Of a stretch of 38,499 nucleotides of DNA, positions 1-7,743 are shown one piece after another. A program made the translations under genes and the position numbers. The notes under the pieces are model-generated. The model was not told the DNA's origin. It was given only the letters and a program-made list of their open reading frames with translations, and searched no databases. The DNA comes from an uncultured Prevotella sp. (GTDB taxonomy: Bacteria; Bacteroidota; Bacteroidia; Bacteroidales; Bacteroidaceae), in NCBI GenBank assembly GCA_937877685.1, contig CALFGU010000182.1, forward strand, positions 1-38,499. Reading direction: 5' to 3'. The first letter of the stretch is position 1; each line of letters starts with the position of its first letter.

Positions 1-158
1 GTTTTACCCACACCACGAGGACCACAGAAAAGATAAGCATGGGCTAACTTTCCCGTAGTAATCGCATTCTTAAGAGTGGTAGTCAATGCCTGCTGTCCAA
101 CAACCGTTCCGAAGGCGGTGGGGCGGTATTTGCGGGCCGAGACAATATAGTTTTCCAT
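1..158 (-). CDS. dnaX: DNA polymerase III gamma/tau subunit, N-terminal part
   Basis: This is the first 52 residues of the clamp-loader ATPase; the rest lies beyond the left edge. The peptide begins MENYIVSARKYRPTAFGTVV and runs into CGPRGVGKT. The RKYRP segment with the following GQ is the classic DnaX/RuvB-like start, and GPRGVGKT is the Walker A loop that binds ATP. The family loads the sliding clamp and links the two polymerase cores at the replication fork. The ATG at 156-158 is the only start that fits. A TAAATTTG -7 box lies 20 bases upstream on the same strand. Identification is firm, but nothing can be said about the missing C-terminus. Confidence 0.95.
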   Translation of the reverse strand, partial: MENYIVSARKYRPTAFGTVVGQQALTTTLKNAITTGKLAHAYLFCGPRGVGK

Positions 159-177
159 AAGGATAAAGTTTAGAACG

Positions 178-185
178 CAAATTTA
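178..185 (-). promoter_or_regulatory. Probable -7 box of the dnaX promoter
   Basis: TAAATTTG on the minus strand matches the Bacteroidetes TAnnTTTG box and lies 20 bases before the dnaX ATG. No clear TTG -33 box is seen at the usual 19-21 base distance. Confidence 0.45.
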
Positions 186-370
186 AGGATTTTTCTACAA
201 TTACAGGCTCACTTGTATCCTAAAATAATTGCGTTTTTGGTGACTCATTAAGGGTTCTTCACGATGAATCAAGTAAGAGCGCAAATTAAGTTAGACATTC
301 TGGCGCCTAAGAGAAACTTAAGGACCACAGAGTTAGACATTGTTTTGAAACAATAAGAAGGGGCGCTTGG

Positions 371-378
371 TAAATTTG
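371..378 (+). promoter_or_regulatory. Probable -7 box for the DUF4595-like lipoprotein
   Basis: TAAATTTG lies about 100 bases before the preferred start at 480. A TTTTG lies 23 bases upstream of it (343-347), slightly farther than usual. This places transcription start near 384 and supports the downstream start codon over one inside the promoter. Confidence 0.45.
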
Positions 379-479
379 TGTTAATTTTATCGAGAATGCG
401 GAAAAACCTTGCGCTTCAAGTTTGGGAAGTGGTTATTAAAATGTATATTTGTCGGCAGAAACCAAACAATTTTATGATA

Positions 480-1283
480 ATGAAACTCCGCTTTCCCCTT
501 TTTGCAACCCTTGTTGCGCTTCTTTATTCATGTTCAAGTAGTGACGATCATGCGCCGCTCTTACAGCCTAATCTTCCTGCTGATGGCAATAACAGAGTGA
601 CGAGTATCGTTCACGAAGGTTCGTTGCCCAATGTGTATAACTGGACATTGACTTATGATGCCACCCGACTCTTGGCGGCTGAGGGCAATCTCGTTGGCGA
701 TACGCAAAACAAGTATCGTAGTGCGTTTTATTACAATCCCACGGGCGTGACAATCGCTAACGCTGGAGGTCCTAATATGGAGGCGGTGTTTGATATTGAT
801 GGTAATATCGTGCAACTCATGGTGAATAAAGACATTTACCATTTCTCTTACACGGATGGCAGATTGACGGCCTGGGATAAGACGGTGCGTGACATGAATT
901 TCGGAGGTGATGTTTCGAGTGCTTCAGGCAGATTGACTTATCAGGATGGTAATCTTGTAAGTATTGCATATGTGGAAAACGAAGGCGAACCCTCGGTTTA
1001 TGCACTCACTCCTTCTGCAATCGCTAACCGTAATGGTTTGCTCCCAGCGTTGCTTTCTCAGCAGATGGGTTGTTTCGGTTTTGAACATCTCTATTACGGT
1101 GGCATGTTGGGTAAACCTTCAACTCACCTTGTGGCAAATGTGAAGGTGGATAGTTCACGTGGTGAAGAGTTTGATAGTGAGATTTCCTATGCCTACTCTT
1201 CTGCGCCTCACACTGGGAATATTACGCTCTGCAACATCTCTTACGATAATGGTAAAGCGGCTGCTGTGATTTACAAATACTAA
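480..1283 (+). CDS. DUF4595-like outer-membrane or periplasmic lipoprotein
   Basis: A 267-residue protein starting MKLRFPLFATLVALLYSC, with a short signal peptide and a lipobox ending in Cys18, followed by SSSDD as in many Bacteroidetes surface lipoproteins. I chose the ATG at 480 because it gives a proper signal peptide; an in-frame ATG at 474 is also possible, and the frame stays open farther upstream without making a signal. The body is full of short beta-hairpin repeats with aromatic residues (YNWTLTYDATRL, FSYTDGRLTAWD, LTYQDGNLVSIAY, ISYDNGKAAAVIY). This is the pattern of DUF4595 and YD-repeat-like beta proteins. The exact function is unknown. The gene stands alone, with a terminator shared with the converging neighbour. 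Confidence 0.8.
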   Translation: MKLRFPLFATLVALLYSCSSSDDHAPLLQPNLPADGNNRVTSIVHEGSLPNVYNWTLTYDATRLLAAEGNLVGDTQNKYRSAFYYNPTGVTIANAGGPNMEAVFDIDGNIVQLMVNKDIYHFSYTDGRLTAWDKTVRDMNFGGDVSSASGRLTYQDGNLVSIAYVENEGEPSVYALTPSAIANRNGLLPALLSQQMGCFGFEHLYYGGMLGKPSTHLVANVKVDSSRGEEFDSEISYAYSSAPHTGNITLCNISYDNGKAAAVIYKY

Positions 1284-1340
1284 GAAGCGAGGGTGTGGGC
1301 TTTGAATAGCGATGCACCTTTGAAACTTCCAAATAAAAAT

Positions 1341-1378
1341 AAGAGACCCGTCAATCAGCATTGGCGGGTCTCTTTATA
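1341..1378 (+). terminator. Intrinsic terminator between converging genes
   Basis: Arms AAGAGACCCGTCAA (1341-1354) and TTGGCGGGTCTCTT (1361-1374) pair with one G-U wobble around a 6-base loop. A T-rich tail follows on the plus strand and an A-rich stretch precedes it, so it can serve both converging genes. Confidence 0.85.
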
Positions 1379-1401
1379 TTCATTAAATTTGAACTGGCGG
1401 T

Positions 1402-2220
1402 TTAATCCTCTTCCTTTCTCTTACGAGTGCGACGCTTGGGTTTTTCGTCCGTTGAGGGGCGGTCAATCTTAACACCTGCGAGTTCGGGGTCAATCATGAT
1501 GCGTCCGCAGTATTCACAAACGATGATTTTCTTACGCATACGGATGTCCAACTGGCGCTGAGGGGGAATCTTGTTAAAGCAACCACCACATGCATCACGC
1601 TGAACGTAAACGATGCCAAGACCATTGCGGCTGTTCTTACGAATGCGCTTGAATGAAGTAAGAAGGCGGGGCTCAATGGTAAGCTCAAGGTTCTTTGCCT
1701 TTTCGCGAATCTTTTCTTCTTCAGCCTTAGTTTCAGAAATAATTTCGTCAAGTTCAGATTTCTTAACGTCAAGGTCATCTCTGCGACTACGAAGTGTTTC
1801 TGCGCATTGGTTCATGTCGCGTTGCTTAGAGTCAATTGCGCGCTGTGCTTCATTAATCTTCTTTTCGAGAAGCATGATTTCGAGACCCTGGAATTCGATT
1901 TCCTTAGTGAGAATGTCAAATTCGCGGTTGTTGCTAACGTTTTCCTGCTGTTGCTCATAGCGCTTCATGGCTTCCTGAGCTTCGCGGATTTGAGCGTTCA
2001 TGCCTTCGATTTCAGTCTTGTGGCGCTCGATGTCATTGTTATACTTTTCGAGGCGATGCGTAAGGCCTTCGATTTCAGCGTCAAGGTCTTCCACTTCTAA
2101 GGGAAGTTCGCCGCGGAGAGCCTTTAACTTGTCACTTTCAGAAAGGAGCGACTGTAACTGATAAAGATTTTTGAGCTTCTGCTCTACGGACATATCCGCA
2201 GTTTCTTTCTTTACTGCCAT
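1402..2220 (-). CDS. C4-type zinc-ribbon coiled-coil protein (COG1579 family)
   Basis: A 272-residue protein. Residues about 10-190 are a long charged coiled coil (repeated KxxExxI and ExxLxxRxxxL heptads). A zinc ribbon follows near residues 210-245, with cysteines in CGGCF and CEYCGRI. The tail is basic (KPKRRTRKRKEED). This is the architecture of the COG1579/DUF164 family, whose members are thought to bind nucleic acid or act as adaptors; no enzyme activity is established. It lies 40 bases after the Nif3-like gene on the same strand, a pairing seen in many Bacteroidetes, so both are probably one transcript. Confidence 0.88.
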   Translation of the reverse strand: MAVKKETADMSVEQKLKNLYQLQSLLSESDKLKALRGELPLEVEDLDAEIEGLTHRLEKYNNDIERHKTEIEGMNAQIREAQEAMKRYEQQQENVSNNREFDILTKEIEFQGLEIMLLEKKINEAQRAIDSKQRDMNQCAETLRSRRDDLDVKKSELDEIISETKAEEEKIREKAKNLELTIEPRLLTSFKRIRKNSRNGLGIVYVQRDACGGCFNKIPPQRQLDIRMRKKIIVCEYCGRIMIDPELAGVKIDRPSTDEKPKRRTRKRKEED

Positions 2221-2260
2221 ATTATATTGAATTAAATGTATTGACTATTCGACTTGAGGG

Positions 2261-3040
2261 TTAGAGATAGTGAATGGGGTTGGTGTTGATGGAAGTCTCA
2301 ACGATGCGCAAGTTGGGGAAGGCGTCGCGTAAGATATTTGCCATCAGTTGCACGGTGAATTGTTCGCTTTGATAGTGACCCAGTGCGGCGATTAATATCT
2401 GATGGTCATAACCAAAAAACTGATGGTAGCCCATCTCTCCCGTAAGGAAGGCGTCGGCGCCTTGCTTGATGGCTTCGCCAAGTAAGAAGTCGCCCGAACC
2501 TCCGCAAAGCGCCACGCGCTTTATTGACCGAGCGGGTAGGGCATTATGCTGAAGCGCATCGACCTGAAACTCTCGCTTCACGAGGTGAAGAAAATCAAGT
2601 GGACTAAGGCATTCTGGGAGTTCTCCAATAATCCCGCTACCACCCGCTCCACTCGGGAGGGGCTGTAAGAAACGCACGTTTTGAAGGCATAAGCGCTCTG
2701 CAATCGCAAAGTTTACGCCTCCTTCGGCATTGTCTAAGTTTGTGTGAGCGGCATAAATCGTAATTCCAGCTAAGATTGCGCGACGCACGCAACGTTCTAC
2801 CATGTTGCGGTCAGCAATACACTTCAATCCGCGAAACAGCAACGGATGGTGGGCAATGATAAGGTTACAACCCTCTCGCTCAGCCTCTTCGATAATTTCT
2901 TCCGTCACGTCAAGACACAATAATACCCCTGAGGCGTCTGCGTCTGTTAATCCAATCTGCAAGCCAGCATTATCATAGCTTTCTTGTAGGGGCAGAGGTG
3001 CAAACCGTTCAAGGGCTTCTGCTACTTCCTTTATCTTCAT
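2261..3040 (-). CDS. Nif3-like dinuclear metal centre protein
   Basis: A 259-residue protein starting MKIKEVAEALERFAPLPLQE. The ATG at 3038-3040 fits the family's N-terminus; an upstream in-frame ATG at 3079 would add 13 unlikely residues and overlap the promoter. Conserved pieces include SYDNAGLQIG, the metal ligands in IIAHHPLLFRG, the YAAHTNLDNA segment, and the C-terminal GEMGYHQ and GHYQSE motifs. The family (DUF34/NIF3) forms toroidal hexamers with two metal ions per subunit and is linked to GTP cyclohydrolase-like folds. Its substrate is not settled. It is the first gene of a two-gene unit with the C4 zinc-ribbon gene. Confidence 0.92.
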   Translation of the reverse strand: MKIKEVAEALERFAPLPLQESYDNAGLQIGLTDADASGVLLCLDVTEEIIEEAEREGCNLIIAHHPLLFRGLKCIADRNMVERCVRRAILAGITIYAAHTNLDNAEGGVNFAIAERLCLQNVRFLQPLPSGAGGSGIIGELPECLSPLDFLHLVKREFQVDALQHNALPARSIKRVALCGGSGDFLLGEAIKQGADAFLTGEMGYHQFFGYDHQILIAALGHYQSEQFTVQLMANILRDAFPNLRIVETSINTNPIHYL

Positions 3041-3076
3041 AAGGGAAAACCAATTATGTTGTGCAAAAATGCGGTG

Positions 3077-3084
3077 CAAATTTA
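3077..3084 (-). promoter_or_regulatory. Probable -7 box for the Nif3/zinc-ribbon unit
   Basis: TAAATTTG on the minus strand lies 36 bases before the Nif3 start. No convincing -33 box is seen. Confidence 0.45.
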
Positions 3085-3184
3085 CAATTTTATTTTTATA
3101 CGTGGATTTTTAAGCAGTAAAATCACTCGTTTGCGACTTAATTTTTCATGAAATAGGGGAAAATTACCGACAAATAGAAATAGT

Positions 3185-3246
3185 GAAAACTATTTGAGAC
3201 TTACGAAAAATTGTTTGAGACTTAGGAAAAACTATAAGTAACTTAC
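3185..3246. repeat. 21-bp intergenic tandem repeat, locus A (3 units)
   Basis: Units at 3185-3204, 3205-3225 and 3226-3246 all follow the pattern GAAAA(A/C) + A/T-rich centre + GA(G or T)ACTTA(C or G). They lie in the gap between Nif3 and the sigma-54 regulator, upstream of both genes. Four more loci of the same family exist in this window. Confidence 0.8.
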
Positions 3247-3355
3247 GAACGACTAAAAGGGATATGCGGAAAGCAAGAAGTCGCGCAAGGAAAATTGATG
3301 GGCATAAAGATACTTTTTTCAGTGTCTTGCGGAGTGGTATGTCGGCTATTTTGTG

Positions 3356-3363
3356 TAACTTTG
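3356..3363 (+). promoter_or_regulatory. Probable -7 box for the sigma-54 regulator block
   Basis: TAACTTTG lies 31 bases before the ATG at 3395, giving a short leader. The box is of the housekeeping sigma type, so the regulator itself is not obviously sigma-54 dependent. No -33 box is seen at the usual distance. Confidence 0.5.
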
Positions 3364-3394
3364 CAGTTCAATAGTCGTCTATCTTACTTTTGAT

Positions 3395-4624
3395 ATGGCA
3401 AAGAATTCGGTGCAGGACATAAAGCAGCAATATAACATCGTGGGAAACTGCGATGAACTCAATCGTGCGTTAGACACGGCGCTGAAAATTGCACCCGTTG
3501 ACCTCTCGGTCTTAATTATCGGTGAGAATGGGGTAGGTAAGGAAATCTTTCCCCGCATTATTCACGACCATAGCAGTAGGAAGAAGAAAAACTATATTGC
3601 CATTAACTGCGGAGCCATTCCCGAGGGGACGATTGATTCAGAACTGTTTGGTCATGTGGAAGGTGCTTACACGGGAGCCGTAGGAGAGCGCAAGGGTTAC
3701 TTTGAAACCGCCGACGGAGGCACACTTTTCATGGACGAAGTGGGAGAACTTCCCGCCTCCACCCAAGCAAGACTCCTGCGTGTGCTTGAAACGGGAGAAT
3801 ATATCCCCGTTGGTGCCAGTCAACCCCGTAAGACGAACGTGCGAATCGTTGCCGCAACAAACGTAAATCTTGAAAAGGCCATCGCCGATGGGCGTTTCCG
3901 TCAAGACCTTTACTATCGCTTGAATTGCGTAACGATTGACGTGCCCCCCTTACGCCATCGTGGCGAAGACATTCTCATGCTCTTCCGCATGTTTGCGCTG
4001 AACATGTTTGAAACCCACAAAATTCCGCCCGTACGCCTCACTCCCGAGAGCGAACAACTCCTTCTTGCCTACTCATGGCCCGGAAATGTGCGCGAGTTAC
4101 GCAACATCGTGACCAACATGAGCATTACGGCGGAAGAGCGCACTATTACGCCCGAGATTCTTGCCCGCTATCTGCGCAAAGAGACCCATCGTGGCGAACT
4201 CGAAATAGTCAAAAACGAAGAACCAAGTTCGGGCGGGCAATACGAAAAAGACCGTGCGTTTATTCTCAATATGTTGCTCCAACTTCGCCGTGAGATTGAC
4301 GAACTTAAGCATGCTTACAAGTCGTTGAGCGCCCCACCCACATATCTGCCAAAGCAATCAAATGCGCGCTCTGTGGAAACCTCTGTCGCCCTGAAGGGAG
4401 ATTTTCTTGACACAGACGGAGTGGAACTCTGCGATGCCGAAGAATGGGCGGATGAAGTGGGGGAAAAGAATGCACCCATCTCTGACCCTCTCAACCGCAT
4501 GGAGCGCGAGGTCATTCGTCAGACTCTTGAGGAATGTAATTACCATAGAAAAAAAGCGGCAGATTGTTTAAATATCTCAGAGCGTACACTTTACAGAAAA
4601 ATAAAAGATTATGGCTTGGAATAA
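3395..4624 (+). CDS. Sigma-54-interacting transcriptional activator (AAA+ and Fis-type HTH)
   Basis: A 409-residue protein with no receiver or sensory domain before the AAA+ core. Walker A is GENGVGKE (43-50). The sigma-54 contact loop reads GAYTGA (90-95), the tolerated Tyr form of GAFTGA. Walker B is GGTLFMDE (108-115), and arginine-finger and sensor regions follow (FRQDLYYRLNC, SWPGNVREL). A linker of about 100 residues leads to a Fis-type helix-turn-helix near 376-409 (NYHRKKAADCLNISERTLYRKI). Such proteins hydrolyse ATP to open sigma-54 promoters. Its lack of an input domain suggests control by level or by a partner. It overlaps lptE by 14 bases and heads a block with lptE and secG, as in many Bacteroidetes. 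Confidence 0.93.
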   Translation: MAKNSVQDIKQQYNIVGNCDELNRALDTALKIAPVDLSVLIIGENGVGKEIFPRIIHDHSSRKKKNYIAINCGAIPEGTIDSELFGHVEGAYTGAVGERKGYFETADGGTLFMDEVGELPASTQARLLRVLETGEYIPVGASQPRKTNVRIVAATNVNLEKAIADGRFRQDLYYRLNCVTIDVPPLRHRGEDILMLFRMFALNMFETHKIPPVRLTPESEQLLLAYSWPGNVRELRNIVTNMSITAEERTITPEILARYLRKETHRGELEIVKNEEPSSGGQYEKDRAFILNMLLQLRREIDELKHAYKSLSAPPTYLPKQSNARSVETSVALKGDFLDTDGVELCDAEEWADEVGEKNAPISDPLNRMEREVIRQTLEECNYHRKKAADCLNISERTLYRKIKDYGLE

Positions 4625-5129
4625 ATACAGCATCTGTGTGGGCATCTTCTCACTCATTTTGTTGGGCATTACGGCTTGTAAGGTAAGTTATAAATTTACC
4701 GGCACGTCAATCGATTATAACGTGATTAAAACGTTACAGATTGACAACATAGCCAATCGTGCTCCCTACGGATGGGCACCTATGGAGGCCATTTTTAATA
4801 ATAAATTGCAGGACCTGTATGCCAATCAAACGCGACTCGAATTTGTGAAGCGCAATGGTGATCTTCATATCGCGGGAGAGATTACGGGTTACGAGCAATA
4901 TAATAAGGCCGTTTCGGCAGACGGATATTCTTCGCAGGTGCAGTTGAAGATGACGGTCAATATCCGATTTGAAAACAAGAAAGCCAATACGGCGTGGGAA
5001 AAACAGTTTTCCGCAACTACCCAATACGATGCTAATCAGCAGTTAGCGGCAGTTCAGGAAGAACTTGTGAATGAAATGGCGCGCGATATTGCTGAGCAAA
5101 TCTTTAATGCAACGGTTGCCGATTGGTAA
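4611..5129 (+). CDS. lptE: LptE-like lipoprotein of the LPS transport machine
   Basis: A 172-residue lipoprotein. The signal sequence ends in the lipobox LLGITAC with Cys23, followed by KVSYKFTGTSIDY, a stretch typical of Bacteroidetes LptE. The family plugs the LptD barrel and helps to deliver LPS to the outer surface. Its start codon overlaps the end of the sigma-54 regulator gene, implying coupled translation. The rest of the sequence alternates beta strands with a C-terminal amphipathic helix (ELVNEMARDIAEQIFNATV), as expected for the family's two-layer fold. Identification rests on family resemblance and gene order. Confidence 0.85.
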   Translation: MAWNKYSICVGIFSLILLGITACKVSYKFTGTSIDYNVIKTLQIDNIANRAPYGWAPMEAIFNNKLQDLYANQTRLEFVKRNGDLHIAGEITGYEQYNKAVSADGYSSQVQLKMTVNIRFENKKANTAWEKQFSATTQYDANQQLAAVQEELVNEMARDIAEQIFNATVADW

Positions 5130-5254
5130 AACTTTCGTAAGCACGTTTTTCAAGGACCTATTAACGTGACTATGTGCTGAACTGGATGATGATTCGCACA
5201 TGCTCATCCTTCAGCGTCCCTCATTATTTCTTATTTCCCATTTAAAATTCAAAC

Positions 5255-5977
5255 GTGGATTTAAAAAATCTTATAGAACACCCCGAACAACTGAATAAAG
5301 AGACGTTGCATAAATTGCGTGAGTATGTAGCGGTTGCACCTTACCATCAGGTGGCACGCTTGCTCTTCCTGCAAAATCTCTTTCTGCTTCACGATGCAAC
5401 ATTTGGTGATGAACTGCGTCGTGCTGCTCTCTTTATTCCCAATCGTAAGGTACTTTTTGACATGGTTGAGGGAAATAATTATGAAATTCGCTCTGTGGCG
5501 AGTGTCGCAAAGAAAGAGGCGGATAAAACAGTTGAATCTGCCGACCGCACTCAGAGTCTTATTGACTCCTTCCTCGCAACTACGGTTGAGGCTGGCGTAG
5601 AGCGTAATCGCAAACTCACTACTGCTGATGCCACTACGGATTATGCTTCCTTCCTTCTCGCAATGGATGACATCGCTCCCGAAGAAGCGCATGCCGATGA
5701 GCGAATTGACACGTATCTTAACCAAGCGGGTGAGCGCATTGTCTTACAAGAAGAACCGGAGTACACTCCCGAACTTCCTGAAAACGAAGTTTTAGGGGCT
5801 GAAGAGGAGTATTTTACCGAGACTTTGGCAAAAATATATGTCAAACAGGGTAATTATGACAAGGCAATTGAAATTATTACCAAGTTAAATTTGAATTATC
5901 CGAAAAAAAGTAGTTACTTTGCAGACCAATTGCGTTTCTTGCGCAAACTACAGTTAATAAATAATAAAACTAAATAA
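5255..5977 (+). CDS. TPR-like protein of the secG block
   Basis: A 240-residue soluble protein read from a GTG at 5255, the first start that gives the expected helical N-terminus (MDLKNLIEHPEQLNKETLHK). Residues 1-75 form packed helices (YVAVAPYHQVARLLFLQNLF). A low-complexity acidic middle follows. Residues about 190-225 (TETLAKIYVKQGNYDKAIEIITKLNLNYPKKS) make one recognisable tetratricopeptide repeat. The gene is 125 bases after lptE and 8 bases before secG. It is a conserved member of this block in Bacteroidetes, but its job is unknown; a protein-contact role linked to export is inference. Confidence 0.82.
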   Translation: MDLKNLIEHPEQLNKETLHKLREYVAVAPYHQVARLLFLQNLFLLHDATFGDELRRAALFIPNRKVLFDMVEGNNYEIRSVASVAKKEADKTVESADRTQSLIDSFLATTVEAGVERNRKLTTADATTDYASFLLAMDDIAPEEAHADERIDTYLNQAGERIVLQEEPEYTPELPENEVLGAEEEYFTETLAKIYVKQGNYDKAIEIITKLNLNYPKKSSYFADQLRFLRKLQLINNKTK

Positions 5978-5985
5978 CTAAAACA

Positions 5986-6354
5986 ATGTATTCAGTACTC
6001 GTAATTTTGGCTGTAATTGCAGCAATTTTGCTCATTCTCATTGTGCTCGTTCAAGAGTCAAAGGGTGGCGGTCTTACTTCAAACATGGCAGGTGGTAACT
6101 CTATCATGGGTGTACACAAGACTACAAACTTCGTTGAAAATGCAACTTGGACACTTGCGGCTTTGCTCGTTGTGTTGAGCATCGTTACTCACTTCTGCAC
6201 TCACGAAACTAAGAGCGTAGATACAGTGGTAACTGAAATGAATGTACCCGCTCCTGTTGCTACTCCTGAAGCAACTGCTCCCGCACTTAACTTGGAAACT
6301 CCTGCAGCTCCCACAACTCCCGCGGAAACTCCCGCTCCTGAAGCAGCAAATTAA
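5986..6354 (+). CDS. secG: Protein-export membrane protein SecG
   Basis: A 122-residue protein with two membrane helices (residues about 3-23 and 52-70) around the conserved cytoplasmic loop QESKGGGLTSNMAGGNSIMG. This is the standard SecG layout; SecG assists SecYE in moving polypeptides across the inner membrane. The tail (residues about 85-122) is rich in Ala, Pro, Thr and Glu, an extension common in Bacteroidetes SecG. The gene is last in the block and is followed by a strong terminator. Confidence 0.95.
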   Translation: MYSVLVILAVIAAILLILIVLVQESKGGGLTSNMAGGNSIMGVHKTTNFVENATWTLAALLVVLSIVTHFCTHETKSVDTVVTEMNVPAPVATPEATAPALNLETPAAPTTPAETPAPEAAN

Positions 6355-6371
6355 TCTCTTTACACAAAAAG

Positions 6372-6412
6372 TAAGGCGCATTCAAACACGTGTTTGAGTG
6401 CGCCTTATTTTT
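6372..6412 (+). terminator. Intrinsic terminator after secG
   Basis: Arms TAAGGCGCATTCAAACA (6372-6388) and TGTTTGAGTGCGCCTTA (6391-6407) pair over 17 bases with one wobble, followed by TTTTTG on the plus strand. Confidence 0.92.
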
Positions 6413-6452
6413 GTATCCCTTTTTCGGAAAACAAAGAGTAATAGATTTGTCC

Positions 6453-6494
6453 TTAAGTCTCACTTTGTTTTTCTTAAATCTTACTTTGTTTTTG
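6453..6494. repeat. 21-bp intergenic tandem repeat, locus B (2 units, inverted sense)
   Basis: Read on the minus strand, the units at 6474-6494 and 6453-6473 are each exactly 21 bases and share the GAAAAAC/GCAAAAAC start and GA(G/T)A(C/T)TTAA-like end of the family. A partial third unit continues towards 6440. The array lies between the secG terminator and the 3' end of mutY. Confidence 0.78.
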
Positions 6495-6559
6495 CTATAT
6501 CTGAAAGTGTTCCTTGAGGGTGAAATTAATGTGTGAGTAAACGGCAGATTGTTAGGGTG

Positions 6560-7606
6560 TTATCCCAAGTCTTCAACCTGTTCTAAGATGCGTGTGACGA
6601 GGCGTGGCAATGCGTAGTTGTTAAGTTCGGAAAGGGGCACGATAAATGTGTCTTCTTGAACAGGAACTGGCAATGGCGCAATCGTTCGTAACAAATAAGC
6701 ATCCGTGTGAAGGTGTTGATGACTGAGCTTATGGACAAGGTTTGACGCGATAGGAGTGAGCGTGGCTTTCGATTTAAAGAAAGGCGCTACAAATGGGTGC
6801 TTCCAAAGCGCTTTTTCTGTCAAAGGCGCAATGGTTTCGATGAGCAGGGGTTCGTAAAGTCCTTGCCAAATGTCGCCCTTGGGGCGGCGGTGAAGCATGA
6901 TGTCCTTCCCGTCCGTCAAAAAGAGATAGGTGAAGAAGCGATTGCTCACTTTCGTGCGCTTTTCTTTCACGGGAAACTCCTCCATTGTGCCCTCGGCATG
7001 CGCCAAACAAGCATGCGCCAAGGGGCAAGCGTCACATTGCGGAGCGCGAGGCGTGCAGATGGTGGCGCCTAAGTCCATCATCGCCTGATTATGGAGTGCG
7101 GCATGCTTAGGTGGCAATATTTCTTGGGCAAGTGCCGCAAAATGCTTTTTGCCTGCCGTAGAGTCAATTGGCTGACTGATTGCGAAGAAACGCGAAAGCA
7201 CACGATAGACATTACCATCCACTACGGCATGGGGCAATCCGTAAGCAAACGAAGCGATTGCGGCAGCCGTGTAATCTCCAACGCCTTTGAGCGTGCGAAT
7301 TTCGGAATAAGTTGTGGGAAAGCCTCCCATGCTTACGATTTGTTGTGCCGCATGATGCAGATTTCGAGCTCTGCTGTAATATCCAAGTCCTTGCCAGAGA
7401 CGCAAAACTTCATCCTCGCTCGCCTGTGCAAGATCTGCGACGGTGGGGAAGGCAGATGTGAAGCGCAGATAGTAATCCCATCCCTGCTCCACGCGAGTTT
7501 GTTGAAGGATAATCTCTGACAACCATATTTTATAGGGGTCTTGTGTAGCGCGCCAGGGCAGGTCGCGCCCGTTTTTTTGATACCAGGGGATGAGAGGGGA
7601 AAACAT
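6560..7606 (-). CDS. mutY: A/G-specific adenine glycosylase
   Basis: A 348-residue protein that removes adenine opposite 8-oxoguanine. The catalytic glutamate lies in WLSEIILQQT (Glu31), and the helix-hairpin-helix region reads TLKGVGDYTAAAI. The second catalytic residue is Asp130 in VVDGNVYRVLSR. The 4Fe-4S ligands are Cys184, Cys191, Cys194 and Cys200 with the normal C-x6-C-x2-C-x5-C spacing. A NUDIX-like C-terminal domain that reads 8-oxoG covers about 225-345. All key residues are present. The leader directly before the ATG is a run of heptamer repeats (see the repeat entry), which is unusual for a repair gene. Confidence 0.95.
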   Translation of the reverse strand: MFSPLIPWYQKNGRDLPWRATQDPYKIWLSEIILQQTRVEQGWDYYLRFTSAFPTVADLAQASEDEVLRLWQGLGYYSRARNLHHAAQQIVSMGGFPTTYSEIRTLKGVGDYTAAAIASFAYGLPHAVVDGNVYRVLSRFFAISQPIDSTAGKKHFAALAQEILPPKHAALHNQAMMDLGATICTPRAPQCDACPLAHACLAHAEGTMEEFPVKEKRTKVSNRFFTYLFLTDGKDIMLHRRPKGDIWQGLYEPLLIETIAPLTEKALWKHPFVAPFFKSKATLTPIASNLVHKLSHQHLHTDAYLLRTIAPLPVPVQEDTFIVPLSELNNYALPRLVTRILEQVEDLG

Positions 7607-7610
7607 TTGG

Positions 7611-7663
7611 GAAATTAAGAATGAGAAATGAGAAAGGGGAAATAAGAAAGGAGAAATGAGAAA
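7611..7663 (-). repeat. Heptamer repeats before the mutY start
   Basis: On the minus strand the 50 bases before the mutY ATG are a near-tandem run of TTTCTCA, TTTCTCC, TTTCTTA, TTTCCCC, TTTCTCA and TTTCTCA. The run ends within 10 bases of the start codon. Part of it also forms one arm of the hairpin at 7645-7712. Confidence 0.75.
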
Positions 7664-7712
7664 TAACCATGCGGGGCATTACGCGCTTGGATGTTTCTCG
7701 TTTCTCCTTTCT
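7645..7712 (-). terminator. Hairpin, probable terminator of the guanylyltransferase gene
   Basis: Nineteen-base arms at 7645-7663 and 7694-7712 (AGAAAGGAGAAATGAGAAA and its partner) pair with one wobble around a 30-base loop. On the minus strand the hairpin is followed by TATTTCCCCTTTCTC, a weak U-rich tail. It begins about 30 bases after the guanylyltransferase stop codon and uses the heptamer repeats as its 3' arm. Confidence 0.55.
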
Positions 7713-7743
7713 CGGTTAAGTGATTGTTACATATCACCAATGT

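Larger units (their letters stand above)
159..479. other. Intergenic region between divergent dnaX and lipoprotein genes
   Basis: No gene is visible. The region holds the two promoter boxes listed separately, and a 10-base direct repeat GTTAGACATT at 290-299 and 332-341, with starts 42 bases apart. The stretch between about 311 and 325 (GAGAAACTTAAGGAC) resembles one end of the 21-bp repeat family seen elsewhere in the window, but it is too degenerate to call. Confidence 0.6.
3041..3394. other. Intergenic region between divergent Nif3 and sigma-54 regulator genes
   Basis: No gene is visible. It holds the two divergent promoter boxes and repeat locus A. A possible inverted remnant of the same repeat (GCGACTTAATTTTTC) lies near 3133-3147. 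Confidence 0.6.
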